Part shown: positions 17,739-26,440 of the stretch, in pieces
How positions within the stretch are numbered: position 1 is the first letter of the stretch
How the letters are laid out: every line of letters starts with the position of its first letter
Assembly: GCF_900060185.1 (NCBI RefSeq)
Contig: NZ_FIZY01000039.1
Location: 1 to 48,595, forward strand
Direction of reading: 5' to 3'
Origin: Grimontia marina
GTDB lineage: Bacteria > Pseudomonadota > Gammaproteobacteria > Enterobacterales > Vibrionaceae
DNA length: 48,595 nucleotides
Made by a program: the position numbers and the translations under genes
The notes under the pieces: model-generated
The model's database searches: none
Seen by the model: the letters and a program-made list of their open reading frames with translations, nothing else
Told to the model about the DNA's origin: nothing

Positions 17739-19826
17739 ATGACAGATCTAAGTAAATACAGAAACATTGGTATTTTCGCGCACGTTGATGCGGGTAAAAC
17801 CACTACTACCGAGCGTATCCTGAAGCTAACCGGTCAAATCCACAAGACTGGTGAGGTTCATGATGGTGAATCGACTACTGACTTCATGGAACAGGAAGCT
17901 GAGCGTGGTATTACTATCCAGTCTGCAGCTGTAAGCTGTTTCTGGAAAGACCACCGCTTCAACGTTATCGATACTCCGGGACACGTTGACTTCACCGTTG
18001 AAGTTTACCGTTCTCTGAAAGTACTTGATGGCGGTATCGGTGTTTTCTGTGGTTCTGGCGGTGTTGAGCCTCAGTCAGAAACCAACTGGCGTTACGCTAA
18101 CGAATCAGAAGTTGCACGTATCATCTTTGTAAACAAGCTGGACCGTATGGGTGCAGACTTCTTCAACGTTGTTGAGCAAGTTAAAAACGTTCTGGGTGCA
18201 AACCCAGTAGTGATGACTCTGCCAATCGGTCGTGAAGATGAGTTCGTAGGTGTTGTAGACATTCTGAACCGTCAAGCATACGTTTGGGATGACACTGGTC
18301 TGCCAGAAAACTACGAAATCAAAGAAGTTCCAGAAGATATGCTGGAGCAAATGGAAGAATACCGTGAGATGATGATCGAAACTGCTGTTGAGCAAGACGA
18401 TGATCTGATGATGGCTTACATGGACGGCGAAGAGCCTTCTATCGAAGACATCAAGCGCTGCCTGCGTAAAGGTACTCGCGACTGTTCATTCTTCCCAACT
18501 TTCTGTGGTTCTGCATTCAAGAACAAAGGTATGCAGTTGGTACTGGACGCAGTTGTAGATTACCTGCCGTCTCCAACAGAAGTTGACCCACAGCCGCTGA
18601 CTGACAAAGAAACTGGTGAGCCAACTGGTGAAGTTGCAACTGTTTCTGCTGACGAGCCACTGCGCGCACTGGCGTTCAAAATCATGGACGACCGTTTCGG
18701 TGCCCTGACCTTTATCCGTATTTACTCAGGCGTTATGAAGAAGGGTGACACCATCCTGAACGCAGCGACGGGTAAAACTGAGCGTATCGGCCGTATGGTT
18801 GAGATGCAAGCAGACGAGCGTAACGAGCTGACCTCTGCGCAAGCGGGTGACATCATCGCTGTTGTTGGTATGAAGAACGTTCAAACTGGTCACACTCTGT
18901 GTGATGTTAAGCACGAATGTACTCTGGAACCAATGATCTTCCCAACTCCAGTAATCTCTATCGCTGTGTCTCCTAAGGACAAAGGCGGTTCTGAGAAAAT
19001 GGGTATCGCGATCGGTAAGATGGTTGCAGAAGATCCATCATTCCAAGTTGAGACTGACGAAGATTCTGGCGAAACCATCCTGAAAGGTATGGGTGAACTT
19101 CACCTGGATATCAAAGTTGACATCCTGAAGCGTACTTACGGTGTAGACCTGATCGTTGGTCAACCACAGGTTGCTTACCGTGAAACTATCACTCAGCCAG
19201 TTGAAGACAGCTTCACTCACAAGAAGCAGTCTGGTGGTTCTGGTCAGTTCGGTAAGATCGACTACCGTATCAAGCCAGGTGAGCCAAACTCAGGCTTCAC
19301 TTTCACTTCTACTGTTGTTGGTGGTAACGTTCCTAAGGAATTCTGGCCAGCAATCGAGAAAGGCTTCGCGGGCATGATGGAAACGGGTGTTCTGGCTGGC
19401 TTCCCAACGCTGGACGTTGAAGTTGAGCTGTTCGACGGTGGCTTCCACGCAGTTGACTCATCAGCAATCGCGTTCGAAATCGCAGCGAAAGGTGCATTCC
19501 GTCAATCTATGCCAAAAGCTGGTCCACAGCTTCTTGAGCCAATCATGAAAGTTGACGTATTCACTCCAGAAGATCACGTTGGTGACGTAATCGGTGACCT
19601 GAACCGTCGTCGTGGTATGATCAAAGACCAACAAGCTGGCGCAACTGGCGTTCGCATCAAGGGTGATGTACCACTGTCAGAAATGTTCGGTTACATCGGT
19701 ACCCTGCGTACTATGACTTCAGGTCGTGGTCAGTTCTCTATGGAGTTCGCACACTACGCACCATGTCCAGCAAACGTTGCTGAGAAAGTTATCGCTGAAG
19801 TTAAAGAGCGTAACGCTAAGAAGTAA
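17739..19826 (+). CDS. fusA: Elongation factor G, second type (EF-G2)
   Basis: 695 residues, complete. G1 motif [12 protein letters not shown] at about 14-25, switch [11 protein letters not shown]4 NKLDRMG, followed by EF-G domains II-V. EF-G is the GTPase that moves tRNAs and mRNA through the ribosome and helps recycle it. The N-terminus [19 protein letters not shown] and the segment [20 protein letters not shown] mark the second EF-G paralogue found in vibrios, shewanellas and pseudomonads rather than the str-operon copy. The gene stands alone without rpsL/rpsG/tuf. Codon use is strongly biased (CGT, CTG, AAC, GGT), suggesting high expression. Strong terminator downstream. Confidence 0.93.
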   Translation: MTDLSKYRNIGIFAHVDAGKTTTTERILKLTGQIHKTGEVHDGESTTDFMEQEAERGITIQSAAVSCFWKDHRFNVIDTPGHVDFTVEVYRSLKVLDGGIGVFCGSGGVEPQSETNWRYANESEVARIIFVNKLDRMGADFFNVVEQVKNVLGANPVVMTLPIGREDEFVGVVDILNRQAYVWDDTGLPENYEIKEVPEDMLEQMEEYREMMIETAVEQDDDLMMAYMDGEEPSIEDIKRCLRKGTRDCSFFPTFCGSAFKNKGMQLVLDAVVDYLPSPTEVDPQPLTDKETGEPTGEVATVSADEPLRALAFKIMDDRFGALTFIRIYSGVMKKGDTILNAATGKTERIGRMVEMQADERNELTSAQAGDIIAVVGMKNVQTGHTLCDVKHECTLEPMIFPTPVISIAVSPKDKGGSEKMGIAIGKMVAEDPSFQVETDEDSGETILKGMGELHLDIKVDILKRTYGVDLIVGQPQVAYRETITQPVEDSFTHKKQSGGSGQFGKIDYRIKPGEPNSGFTFTSTVVGGNVPKEFWPAIEKGFAGMMETGVLAGFPTLDVEVELFDGGFHAVDSSAIAFEIAAKGAFRQSMPKAGPQLLEPIMKVDVFTPEDHVGDVIGDLNRRRGMIKDQQAGATGVRIKGDVPLSEMFGYIGTLRTMTSGRGQFSMEFAHYAPCPANVAEKVIAEVKERNAKK

Positions 19827-19850
19827 TTCTTAACGACTTTCTAAAAGAAA

Positions 19851-19880
19851 ACCCCGCAGCTTGCTGCGGGGTTTTTGTTT
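19851..19880 (+). terminator. Terminator of EF-G2 gene
   Basis: ACCCCGCAGC / GCTGCGGGGT stem with a tiny loop, followed by TTTTTGTTTTTC. Strong intrinsic terminator 25 nt after the stop. Confidence 0.93.
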
Positions 19881-19930
19881 TTCTGACAATGGGTATATTG
19901 CTGAAGTGTGGGCTGCGTGGCCAATTTTAC

Positions 19931-20160
19931 TTAAGTCACCAACGCTTTCTCTACTTTCCTCACCGCCAAATCACATTTATCCAGCCTGTGGCGTTTGACC
20001 GCATAGGCGGGGGGTTCTTATAACCAAGCCAGACCTTGCCGTCATCATCTTCCCAGATCAGGTTTTTCGGCTGGTCTACCCTTGAAATCGAGCTTTCTGG
20101 TGCTGCCTGCAGCTATCAACGTGGATAGTAGGGGATCTGGATCTCTGGTTTGAAGTCCAT
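19931..20160 (-). pseudogene. DUF302 family protein remnant
   Basis: The minus strand encodes in shifting frames the C-terminal half of a DUF302 protein: LIAA and AAPESS, then PKNLIWEDDDGKVWLGYKNP, then YAVKRHRLDKCDLAVRKVEK ending at TAA 19931-19933. At least two frameshifts (near 20020 and near 20115) separate the pieces. DUF302 proteins are about 130-150 residues; only about 75 are recognisable and the N-terminal half is not found, so this is a dead gene. DUF302 function is unknown. Confidence 0.72.
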
Positions 20161-20283
20161 TTAAGTCGTTCACTTTCTCGGACAGATAAAGTGAGCTTAT
20201 CGAAGTTGGAGAAAACCATCAAAGTGTCGGAGAGTTACGCTCAAGTTCCTCTCGATAGCTTGAGCGCATTTGCCTTTTTGATT

Positions 20284-20943
20284 TTAAAGGCCATAGTGGG
20301 TGGAAAGGTAGACCAGTACCGCTTCGTGTTCATCAGGATCTAACTCGTCCATACCTTGTTCATCCACCATCCATTCCAGTGTTTCTTCCCAGCTATCTTT
20401 GCTTAAACCTTGCTGGACGACGAGATGCAGTGAATGACAGGCTGAACACACTGCAGCAACCAATTCCATGTTTTCCCCCGGTTCCAGAATCCCGTCCCCA
20501 ACAGACTTAATAGGAGCGCCTGCAGAGGACGTTGTCCAGATTGGGCGGACTGGATTTTTGCTGGCAAGCCAGGCAATGATGGCAGCCCTTGCACCGGGGT
20601 CTTCAACACCTGGAAACACCATATTAGTGTCCGGAGCGAATGTTGCTGGAGACTTCAAAAAGGCATCAAGCTTTTCTGCGTCCCATCGTCCTTGATGTTG
20701 TTTGAGGCTTTTGCTGTAGTTAAACCCTCCAAAGGAGGCGATGTTACGGTCCGCCAGCCCCCATAGGGGCGGGCCAACAACCGCAATACCATCAGGCTCT
20801 ACCTGATGACAGGCTTTGCAAACCAGAGCTTGCTGTTCTCCTGACGCTATCAGTTCTTCATTGGCGGAAAGTGCAGTACTGAAGAATAAAAGCAAAGATA
20901 AAGAGAGCGGAGTAAACCGCTCAATGAAGTTAAATTCATGCAT
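20284..20943 (-). CDS. Diheme cytochrome c subunit of sulfite dehydrogenase
   Basis: 219 residues. N-terminal signal peptide (LSLSLLLFFSTALSA). Two c-type heme motifs: C42-K-A-C45-H in a class I domain with a likely Met ligand at M108 (TNMVFPG), and C166-S-A-C169-H in a C-terminal SorB-like domain (WEETLEWMVDEQGM). It is periplasmic and should accept electrons from the molybdenum subunit, whose gene ends 4 nt upstream. The two-domain layout resembles the diheme SoxD partner of SoxC. No terminator is obvious; 20161-20283 contains only a hairpin. Confidence 0.87.
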   Translation of the reverse strand: MHEFNFIERFTPLSLSLLLFFSTALSANEELIASGEQQALVCKACHQVEPDGIAVVGPPLWGLADRNIASFGGFNYSKSLKQHQGRWDAEKLDAFLKSPATFAPDTNMVFPGVEDPGARAAIIAWLASKNPVRPIWTTSSAGAPIKSVGDGILEPGENMELVAAVCSACHSLHLVVQQGLSKDSWEETLEWMVDEQGMDELDPDEHEAVLVYLSTHYGL

Positions 20944-20947
20944 CCAC

Positions 20948-22261
20948 TTACCCCTTCACGACAACCGCAACACGGTGAAAGCTATTGTTCAGATAGCCTT
21001 TGGGGTTCCATGCGATGGCGAAGGGCTGGCTGACGCCTTGGTCGTCAGTGGCTTTCGCCCACACCTCGTAATAGCCGGGTTGGGGGAATTGTACCTTAGC
21101 ATTGAAAGTTTGCCATGCGCCTTCATTTGCTGGATCTGATAAATCCGCATCCATCCATGTCGCTCCGAAGTCTGTGGAGAGTTGTACGCTGTCAACTTTG
21201 CGGTCTCCTGACCAGGCGTGACCTTTCACTATTAATTCGTTACCACTGACTTCGGTGTTGGTTTGTGGAGAAGTGATGAGGGATTTCACAGGCATACGCT
21301 CGATAATGACAAAATCTTCTTTCGCGACTTTCTCTCCCGGCGCAACAGGGCGATTGGGTACGCGGTACGCTTTACCCGTCATTTTCGGGCCGTCATGAAC
21401 CTGATCCCGCACCTGAATGCGTGTCAGCCACTTTTGTGAACACGAACCGGGCCAGCCGGGCACGACAAGACGCAGTGGTGCACCATTCATTGGGTGAAGT
21501 GGCTCGCCATTTTGCTCAAAGGCGATCAGGTTTTCGCCGCCCATGGCTTTTGCAATGGGTAAGCCCCGGGAGATAGGAAGTTTGCCTTCTTTGCCAGAGA
21601 GATGTTTGTCAGCACTATAGTGAGCGGTATAGACAGCACCATCCTGAACAGCTGCGGCTCTCAATACATCCGCCAGCCTCACACCTGTCCAACTTGAGCA
21701 CGCAACGGCGCCATAAGTCCACTGATTGCCTTTAGCTTTAGGCTCAAAGAAAGCGCGGCCATTGCCGCCACATTCCACCACGAGTTGCTGTTCAACCACA
21801 TCGAAGTTGTTCTTCAAATCCTCGATGGTCAGGGTCATTGGCTTGTCTACCAGACCATCAATAGTCAACGTCCAGCTATCGGTATCGACGCCTGTCGGAG
21901 GAATACCGTTATTACGGATAAAGTGACGGGTGGTGGGGGTGATATCATCATTCAAAAGATGAGGTGGCGTTTCCGCATTCATTGGTCTGTCATTTAAAAC
22001 CGTCAGCCCATCTTTTCCTTCGATCAGAACATCTTCAAGGCCTTCTGCAAAAGCAGCCGGTATCATGCCTGCAGGCATATTACGATGAAAGGGAATAGCC
22101 CCACCCAGAACTGCCGCCATGGTGGCTAAACCTGCACCTTTCAAAAAGCCCCGTCTGTCGGGGTAGCTAACCCTTCCAAACACTTTTTCATCTGCAGTTT
22201 TGGGGTTTTGTTCGTAGTACTCGTAGATACCTTTTGGAGCTTTTTTGTCTTCTTCACTCAT
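20948..22261 (-). CDS. Periplasmic sulfite dehydrogenase, molybdopterin subunit (SoxC/SorA-like)
   Basis: 437 residues. A twin-arginine signal starts at R36-R37 (RRGFLKGAG), so it is exported folded with its cofactor. Oxidoreductase molybdopterin domain: VVECGGNGRAFF contains the Mo-binding cysteine (C164), and GAVACSSWTGVRLADVLRAA and GWPGSCSQKWLTRI are typical of the sulfite oxidase family. A dimerisation Mo-co domain follows (about 300-435). It oxidises sulfite (or protein-bound sulfite) to sulfate and passes electrons to the cytochrome encoded just downstream. The start has AAGAAGGAACG upstream. Confidence 0.9.
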   Translation of the reverse strand: MSEEDKKAPKGIYEYYEQNPKTADEKVFGRVSYPDRRGFLKGAGLATMAAVLGGAIPFHRNMPAGMIPAAFAEGLEDVLIEGKDGLTVLNDRPMNAETPPHLLNDDITPTTRHFIRNNGIPPTGVDTDSWTLTIDGLVDKPMTLTIEDLKNNFDVVEQQLVVECGGNGRAFFEPKAKGNQWTYGAVACSSWTGVRLADVLRAAAVQDGAVYTAHYSADKHLSGKEGKLPISRGLPIAKAMGGENLIAFEQNGEPLHPMNGAPLRLVVPGWPGSCSQKWLTRIQVRDQVHDGPKMTGKAYRVPNRPVAPGEKVAKEDFVIIERMPVKSLITSPQTNTEVSGNELIVKGHAWSGDRKVDSVQLSTDFGATWMDADLSDPANEGAWQTFNAKVQFPQPGYYEVWAKATDDQGVSQPFAIAWNPKGYLNNSFHRVAVVVKG

Positions 22262-22434
22262 ATTGCGTTCCTTCTTTTAGCCAACATCCTAGTTACACAT
22301 CTACAAATCCGTCATACATGTGCTTCAAAAAGAATAGTCGGGACCATTAGAGATGGATCTCTCGGAACCGATAAAACAGGGAGGTGTGAATAAAAAGGGA
22401 CGGTGAAATAAAGCAGTTGGATGCGGCAGAAAGA

Positions 22435-22457
22435 CAAAAAAGCTCACCAGAGTGAGC
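22435..22457 (-). terminator. Terminator of the PLP enzyme gene
   Basis: On the minus strand GCTCAC / GTGAGC forms a short stem followed by TTTTTT, 12 nt after the stop of the gene at 22469. Confidence 0.75.
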
Positions 22458-22468
22458 ACTTCAAAAGA

Positions 22469-23743
22469 TTAGAACTGGGTGGGCAACCAGTGCTCGACGA
22501 TGTAATTGTCATCAGCTAACGCGATATAGCGCCACTTGTCGAAAGTCAGGCAAGGGTGAGACGTGGAAAAGGCGATGACATCACCTACCAGTAAATCGCA
22601 GTCTGCTGGAACATCAACAAAGGTGTGCTGATCCATCACGGCGGTAGCGCTGAGTCCAGTCACGTCGATTGGTATCCCATTTCTGAAGCCACGCTCCGCG
22701 ATGGGAAGCCCTGCATCATAAGAGGCATCGCGTTTACCCATACCAATCAAGGCTTTACCTGGTTCTGGTGTAGAAACCACACATGCCCAAACCTCCAGAG
22801 CATTCTTTAAATCACCATCGAGATGGCAAGCGATACCATGATTTTTCTTGGCGCGAGCCATGACTTTTTTCTGTGCCACTTCGTAAATACCGGTATCGTG
22901 GGTGAGGTAACAGCCCGGGCGGATGACAGGGAGTAAATCGGTATACTGCGAGAAGGTTTCTGCGACCACATCATACCAAGCCGAGCCAGCTCCTGTGACG
23001 ATGGCCTCCTTGGTATCAATGAGTCCCTGATCCTTCAGGGACCTAGCAAATTCAACAGTTTCTGCAATAAATTGACGGACACGTGTCTCTGTGTCATCAC
23101 CAGAAATTACGCCTTCATAAACTTCCACGCCCGCGAGTGCTGTGCCTGGCAATTGATGGATCAGACGTGCGAGATCAGTCGCGGCTTCAATGCCCCGAAC
23201 ACCACATCTTCCGCCATCTACACCTAGCTCGATAAAGACGTTCACCTGTTGACCTCGTTCGGCAAAGAAAGCGGATAGCTGCTGCACATTCAAAGCAGAA
23301 TCAACACTGCAATAAAACTTCACGTCAAAACTCGATTGCAGTCTGATGACTTCTGCCATATTCGCCTTCCCCACCAACTGGTTTGCCATGATGATGCGCT
23401 TGGCGCCTGTTAAAGCTGCAATTTCTGCCTGAGCGGGAGTGGCGATAGTCATACCCCATGCGCCTTGCTCAAGCTGTTTTTTGAAAAGGTAAGGTGTCAT
23501 GGATGTTTTGCCGTGAGGGCAAAGTTTAACCTGATGTTTGTCAGCGAACGCTTGCATCCAATGGATATTATGGTCTACGGCGCTTTGCAAAATCACCGCC
23601 GTGGGTAAGCTAATTTCTTCCTCAATCAGGCTGTAACGTCCGTTGTCTTTATGTTCAGCCCAGATACCCTTGGTTCCTATTGGAAAGCTATCTTGGAGTG
23701 ACGCCTGAAAGTTATCAATAGGCTGTTCTGCTGAGTGACCCAT
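22469..23743 (-). CDS. Fold-type III PLP enzyme, D-serine dehydratase / D-threonine aldolase-like
   Basis: 424 residues. The N-terminal alanine-racemase-like barrel has LCPHGKTSMTPYL with the PLP lysine at K79, then FIELGVDGGRCGVRG and GVEVYEGV. The C-terminal beta domain contains AFSTSHPCLTFDKW, where His and Cys match the zinc site of eukaryotic-type D-serine dehydratase. Such enzymes remove or cleave D-beta-hydroxy amino acids in the cytoplasm; D-serine, D-threonine or a related substrate is possible and cannot be separated by eye. AGGAGAATAAGGA precedes the start. Monocistronic. Confidence 0.87.
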   Translation of the reverse strand: MGHSAEQPIDNFQASLQDSFPIGTKGIWAEHKDNGRYSLIEEEISLPTAVILQSAVDHNIHWMQAFADKHQVKLCPHGKTSMTPYLFKKQLEQGAWGMTIATPAQAEIAALTGAKRIIMANQLVGKANMAEVIRLQSSFDVKFYCSVDSALNVQQLSAFFAERGQQVNVFIELGVDGGRCGVRGIEAATDLARLIHQLPGTALAGVEVYEGVISGDDTETRVRQFIAETVEFARSLKDQGLIDTKEAIVTGAGSAWYDVVAETFSQYTDLLPVIRPGCYLTHDTGIYEVAQKKVMARAKKNHGIACHLDGDLKNALEVWACVVSTPEPGKALIGMGKRDASYDAGLPIAERGFRNGIPIDVTGLSATAVMDQHTFVDVPADCDLLVGDVIAFSTSHPCLTFDKWRYIALADDNYIVEHWLPTQF

Positions 23744-23890
23744 TCCTTATTCTCCTATCATCCATTGTGTGCTATCGCCCCGGGTGGTGATCCAAAATAC
23801 CAAGGTTTCTATCTGTCACTGACCACAGCAAATTTCCTTTGTAAAGAGCTGTGATCGTTAATCCAAAAGTCATCATCGGTACTTTAGGGT

Positions 23891-24772
23891 CTATTGATAG
23901 TTGGTACTTGGTGGTGTTTTTTTGATTTCGGCGTTATCTGCTATTTCCGGTGCACCGAATAGATAGCTTATTCGTGTCTTAAAAGAAATGTTACTCCGTG
24001 ACAATGCGAGACTGAGCATGGTCTTCCACTGGTGGAAAGTCGCGACAAAGGGATTCCAGCTGTTGATGGGCTTTGGGATCCCGTAATCAATGTCGATGTC
24101 TTTTCTTTCTTCCACAAAAGTGCCGAAAATTTTGTCCCAGATGATCAAAACGCCTGCAAAGTTACGGTCGATGTATTCCGGATTTCTCGCATGATGCACG
24201 CGATGGTGGGATGGCGTGTTGAACACTTTCTCAATCCACCCGAGCTTGCTGACCACCCGGGTGTGGACGAAAAATTGAAAACCAAGATTTAACGCAACGA
24301 CCAAAATGACTAAATTAGGTGGGAAACCGATCAAGATCAAAGGCGTCCAGAACAGCCACATGCCGGAAATCGGGTATGTCAGGCTTTGACGGAAAGCGGT
24401 GGTAAAGTTCATGCGTTCAGAACTGTGGTGTGCGATATGTGATACCCAAAGCCAGTGAATATGATGGGATGCACGATGAAACCAGTAGTAAAAGAAATCT
24501 TGCAAGATGACAACGGTAAACAGGGTGAGAGGAGTCAGGCCAATATCGAATAGGCGGAACTGGAATAGCCATAGGAAGAAAGGCATTAACAGCAGCGTAG
24601 CGATAACATCTGCGCCTTGATGAAGACCTGCAAGGCTAAAGTTACAAATCAGCTCTTTAAGTGAATAGTCCTTGTCCCCTTGCCGTTTCAGGATCCTGAA
24701 TTCAACAATCATACAGAGCAGAAAAATGGGGGAAAAGAACAGCAGTGTAAGCGACTCCCAGCCAATATCCAT
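23891..24772 (-). CDS. Sterol desaturase / fatty acid hydroxylase family membrane protein
   Basis: 293 residues, four or more membrane segments. The eight-histidine diiron signature is complete: HRASHH (about 99-104), HIAHHS (about 112-117), a later His (FFVHTR), and HHRVHHARN. These integral membrane diiron enzymes use O2 to hydroxylate or desaturate lipids. EYIDRNFAGVLIIWDKIFGTF is the usual C-terminal segment. Substrate unknown. A gap of 147 nt separates it from the upstream PLP gene on the same strand; no promoter was identified. Confidence 0.9.
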   Translation of the reverse strand: MDIGWESLTLLFFSPIFLLCMIVEFRILKRQGDKDYSLKELICNFSLAGLHQGADVIATLLLMPFFLWLFQFRLFDIGLTPLTLFTVVILQDFFYYWFHRASHHIHWLWVSHIAHHSSERMNFTTAFRQSLTYPISGMWLFWTPLILIGFPPNLVILVVALNLGFQFFVHTRVVSKLGWIEKVFNTPSHHRVHHARNPEYIDRNFAGVLIIWDKIFGTFVEERKDIDIDYGIPKPINSWNPFVATFHQWKTMLSLALSRSNISFKTRISYLFGAPEIADNAEIKKTPPSTNYQ

Positions 24773-24802
24773 GTCATTTCCTTAACCAGTGGATGAGATA
24801 TC

Positions 24803-24851
24803 TCTAAACAACCTGTAGACACTTGAATCCTGCATATTCAGGTTGTTTGGG
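24803..24851. repeat. Palindromic repeat element, copy B
   Basis: Left arm TCTAAACAACCTG and right arm TTCAGGTTGTTTGGG match copy A at 7348-7387; copy B has an extra segment of about ten bases in the loop. It lies between two minus-strand genes. The following 24852-24949 shows nothing else. Confidence 0.75.
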
Positions 24852-24949
24852 TATTTAAGCCGAACCAATGGTCTGGCCAGTTACTCCAACCATACATCAG
24901 CTGAATGTAGGTGACAAAATGACCAAGGTGTTTCTGGAGAGTTGAGGGG

Positions 24950-25231
24950 CTATGACTCTTTATCGATTTTCTTGAGCGCAGAGGCCCAAGGATCGGCTTT
25001 ATCAGCTTGGTTCTCACCGAAGAAAGTGTCGACATATAGCTGCTCGACTTTTTCACGCGCCCATGGTGTTTTGCGTAGGAACTTCAGGCTGGATTTAACC
25101 GAAGGATCGCTTCGGAAGCAGTTGATGGCGATTTCGTTGCCAAGAGCCTGCCAACCATAATGCTCCACTAGCTTATTGATGATTTGTTCTAGTTTAACGC
25201 CATGAAGTGGATTGTTAGGTTGATGGTTCAT
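24950..25231 (-). CDS. VF530-type DNA-binding protein (DUF2132)
   Basis: 93 residues. [50 protein letters not shown] is nearly a textbook VF530 domain, a small helical protein first solved from Vibrio fischeri and reported to bind DNA. The C-terminal 20 residues are a variable tail. Likely monocistronic; no lesion. Confidence 0.92.
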   Translation of the reverse strand: MNHQPNNPLHGVKLEQIINKLVEHYGWQALGNEIAINCFRSDPSVKSSLKFLRKTPWAREKVEQLYVDTFFGENQADKADPWASALKKIDKES

Positions 25232-25292
25232 AATATTGCTTGATTAGGGGATGTCTGCGGGGAATGTGCCACAATGAATGGGGCTATTCAAT

Positions 25293-25319
25293 GAAAAACA
25301 GGAGTTCAAAAACTCCTGT
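25293..25319 (-). terminator. Terminator of the small membrane protein gene
   Basis: Perfect 9-bp stem ACAGGAGTT / AACTCCTGT with a 4-nt loop. On the minus strand it is followed by TTTTTC. It lies 29 nt after the stop of the gene at 25349. Confidence 0.85.
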
Positions 25320-25348
25320 CTAAATTTTCATGTTTGAGCGGGGCGAAA

Positions 25349-25678
25349 TTAGCGACGCATTGAAAGGCTTTGGTCGCTGAGTTGGTTCATGCGAAGACGG
25401 GTTTTTATATCCTCACATGCACGTTGAATACTGAAGGTGTTTTCGTCATTCATGTACAGGGAAAGGGTACTACTGAAACGAACATCTTCACAGATATCAG
25501 CGAGACCGATCAGATCGGTTATCTTCGCATCTTCAGGATCTTTTAGCAGTTTCTCGTGCTGTTTTTGGATTTGGATTGCATAGATTTTGCTGGAATAAGT
25601 GATAGAGAAAAGTGTCAGGCCAATCATTGCAATCAACAAGACGGCGGTGGCAATAAACAAGGGTTTGTTGTTAGACAT
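25349..25678 (-). CDS. Small single-span membrane protein, unknown function
   Basis: 109 residues from ATG 25678 (a longer frame to 25750 has no better site). One N-terminal membrane helix (PLFIATAVLLIAMIGLTLFS) and a soluble part with two cysteines (ADICEDVRF, RACEDIK) that would lie in the periplasm and could form a disulfide. Mostly alpha-helical. No family recognised; no clear Shine-Dalgarno. Own terminator. Confidence 0.6.
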   Translation of the reverse strand: MSNNKPLFIATAVLLIAMIGLTLFSITYSSKIYAIQIQKQHEKLLKDPEDAKITDLIGLADICEDVRFSSTLSLYMNDENTFSIQRACEDIKTRLRMNQLSDQSLSMRR

Positions 25679-25792
25679 AGCGCGATTTATACCAACTGAA
25701 GTGAATTTGAGTACTTTATTTTTAATTGGGGAGTCTACGCTTCTGGGCATCGAATGTGCAATAGTTTCAAATTTATAAATAAGAGAAATATG

Positions 25793-25804
25793 AGATCGCG
25801 ATCT
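25793..25804. promoter_or_regulatory. 12-bp perfect palindrome in a divergent promoter region
   Basis: AGATCGCGATCT reads the same on both strands. It lies between the divergent small membrane gene and the Fur-box/TonB2 locus. It may be an operator; no binding family is recognised. Confidence 0.35.
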
Positions 25805-25894
25805 AAAAACTGTAAGTTATTTCTATTACGAAATAATTGGGGGGATTCCCCTACGGAAAGTGAGTTGTATTTAGCGGTAGGGATGTGAGATAGT

Positions 25895-25913
25895 AATGAG
25901 AATTAATATCATT
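25895..25913 (+). promoter_or_regulatory. Fur box
   Basis: AATGAGAATTAATATCATT matches the vibrio Fur consensus AATGANAATNATTNTCATT at all but one fixed position. A weak promoter (TTGTAT at 25865, GATAGT at 25889) would place the start site within it, so iron-bound Fur would block transcription of the receiver-like gene and perhaps the TonB2 operon. Confidence 0.75.
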
Positions 25914-25929
25914 AGTGGTTTTGAATGCG

Positions 25930-26313
25930 ATGCGTGAACTACTGCTTATCGAGAATGTATTGTCGCCTTGTGGCTGGATAAAAAGTGTGCTCTCTGAGCA
26001 TGGTTGCAAGGTCACTAGGGTGCTACACGTTAAACAGGCGGAGCGTGCTTTAAGCCAAAGTAGGTTTGATATGGTCCTGCTGGCAGGAGAAGGCGCGTTG
26101 CCTTGTGTGACCGATGTTAAAAGGCTGCGCCAGTCAACGACTTTACCTGTAGTTGTTATGCTCCCGCAGGCCAGCTCTGAAGATGAATCACATTATCTGC
26201 ACTATGTGGGTGTTAATGGGTTAGTGAGTGCTTCAATGCCTCGCAACAAATTGTGGGAAATCGCCAAAACCACCTATGACAATGCAATGCCTCAGCGTAT
26301 TGACGCCAGATAA
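25930..26313 (+). CDS. Degenerate response-regulator receiver protein, no output domain
   Basis: 127 residues from ATG 25930 (GTG 25915 also in frame; no clear ribosome site for either). The fold pattern is a CheY-like receiver: RELLLIENVLSP, then FDMVLLAGEG, LPVVVMLP, then a final beta-alpha with VNGLVSASMPR. The usual acidic pair after beta-1 is replaced (IEN), the phospho-acceptor Asp after VLL is Ala, and the conserved Lys of beta-5 is not evident, so it should not be phosphorylated. It follows a Fur box and precedes the TonB2 genes, so it may be an iron-regulated adaptor. Role inferred only. Confidence 0.75.
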   Translation: MRELLLIENVLSPCGWIKSVLSEHGCKVTRVLHVKQAERALSQSRFDMVLLAGEGALPCVTDVKRLRQSTTLPVVVMLPQASSEDESHYLHYVGVNGLVSASMPRNKLWEIAKTTYDNAMPQRIDAR

Positions 26314-26440
26314 GGTTTGGTTCGACATACATAGTTCTGACACTGCGCGTTGGGTGGATTAAAATCAAAGTCCGCCGTGCTAATCTTGAAAAGTGTGTGC
26401 TGTTTTACACTATGCTTTACACCCAGAGAGACACAACTTC

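Noticed and set aside
20238-20266. Hairpin CGCTCAAG / CTTGAGCG near the cytochrome stop
   Set aside because: The T-rich side faces plus-strand transcription, while the gene that ends there is on the minus strand; not called a terminator.
24838-25056. A 72-codon minus-strand ORF overlapping the VF530 gene
   Set aside because: Alternate frame of the VF530 coding region with no support.
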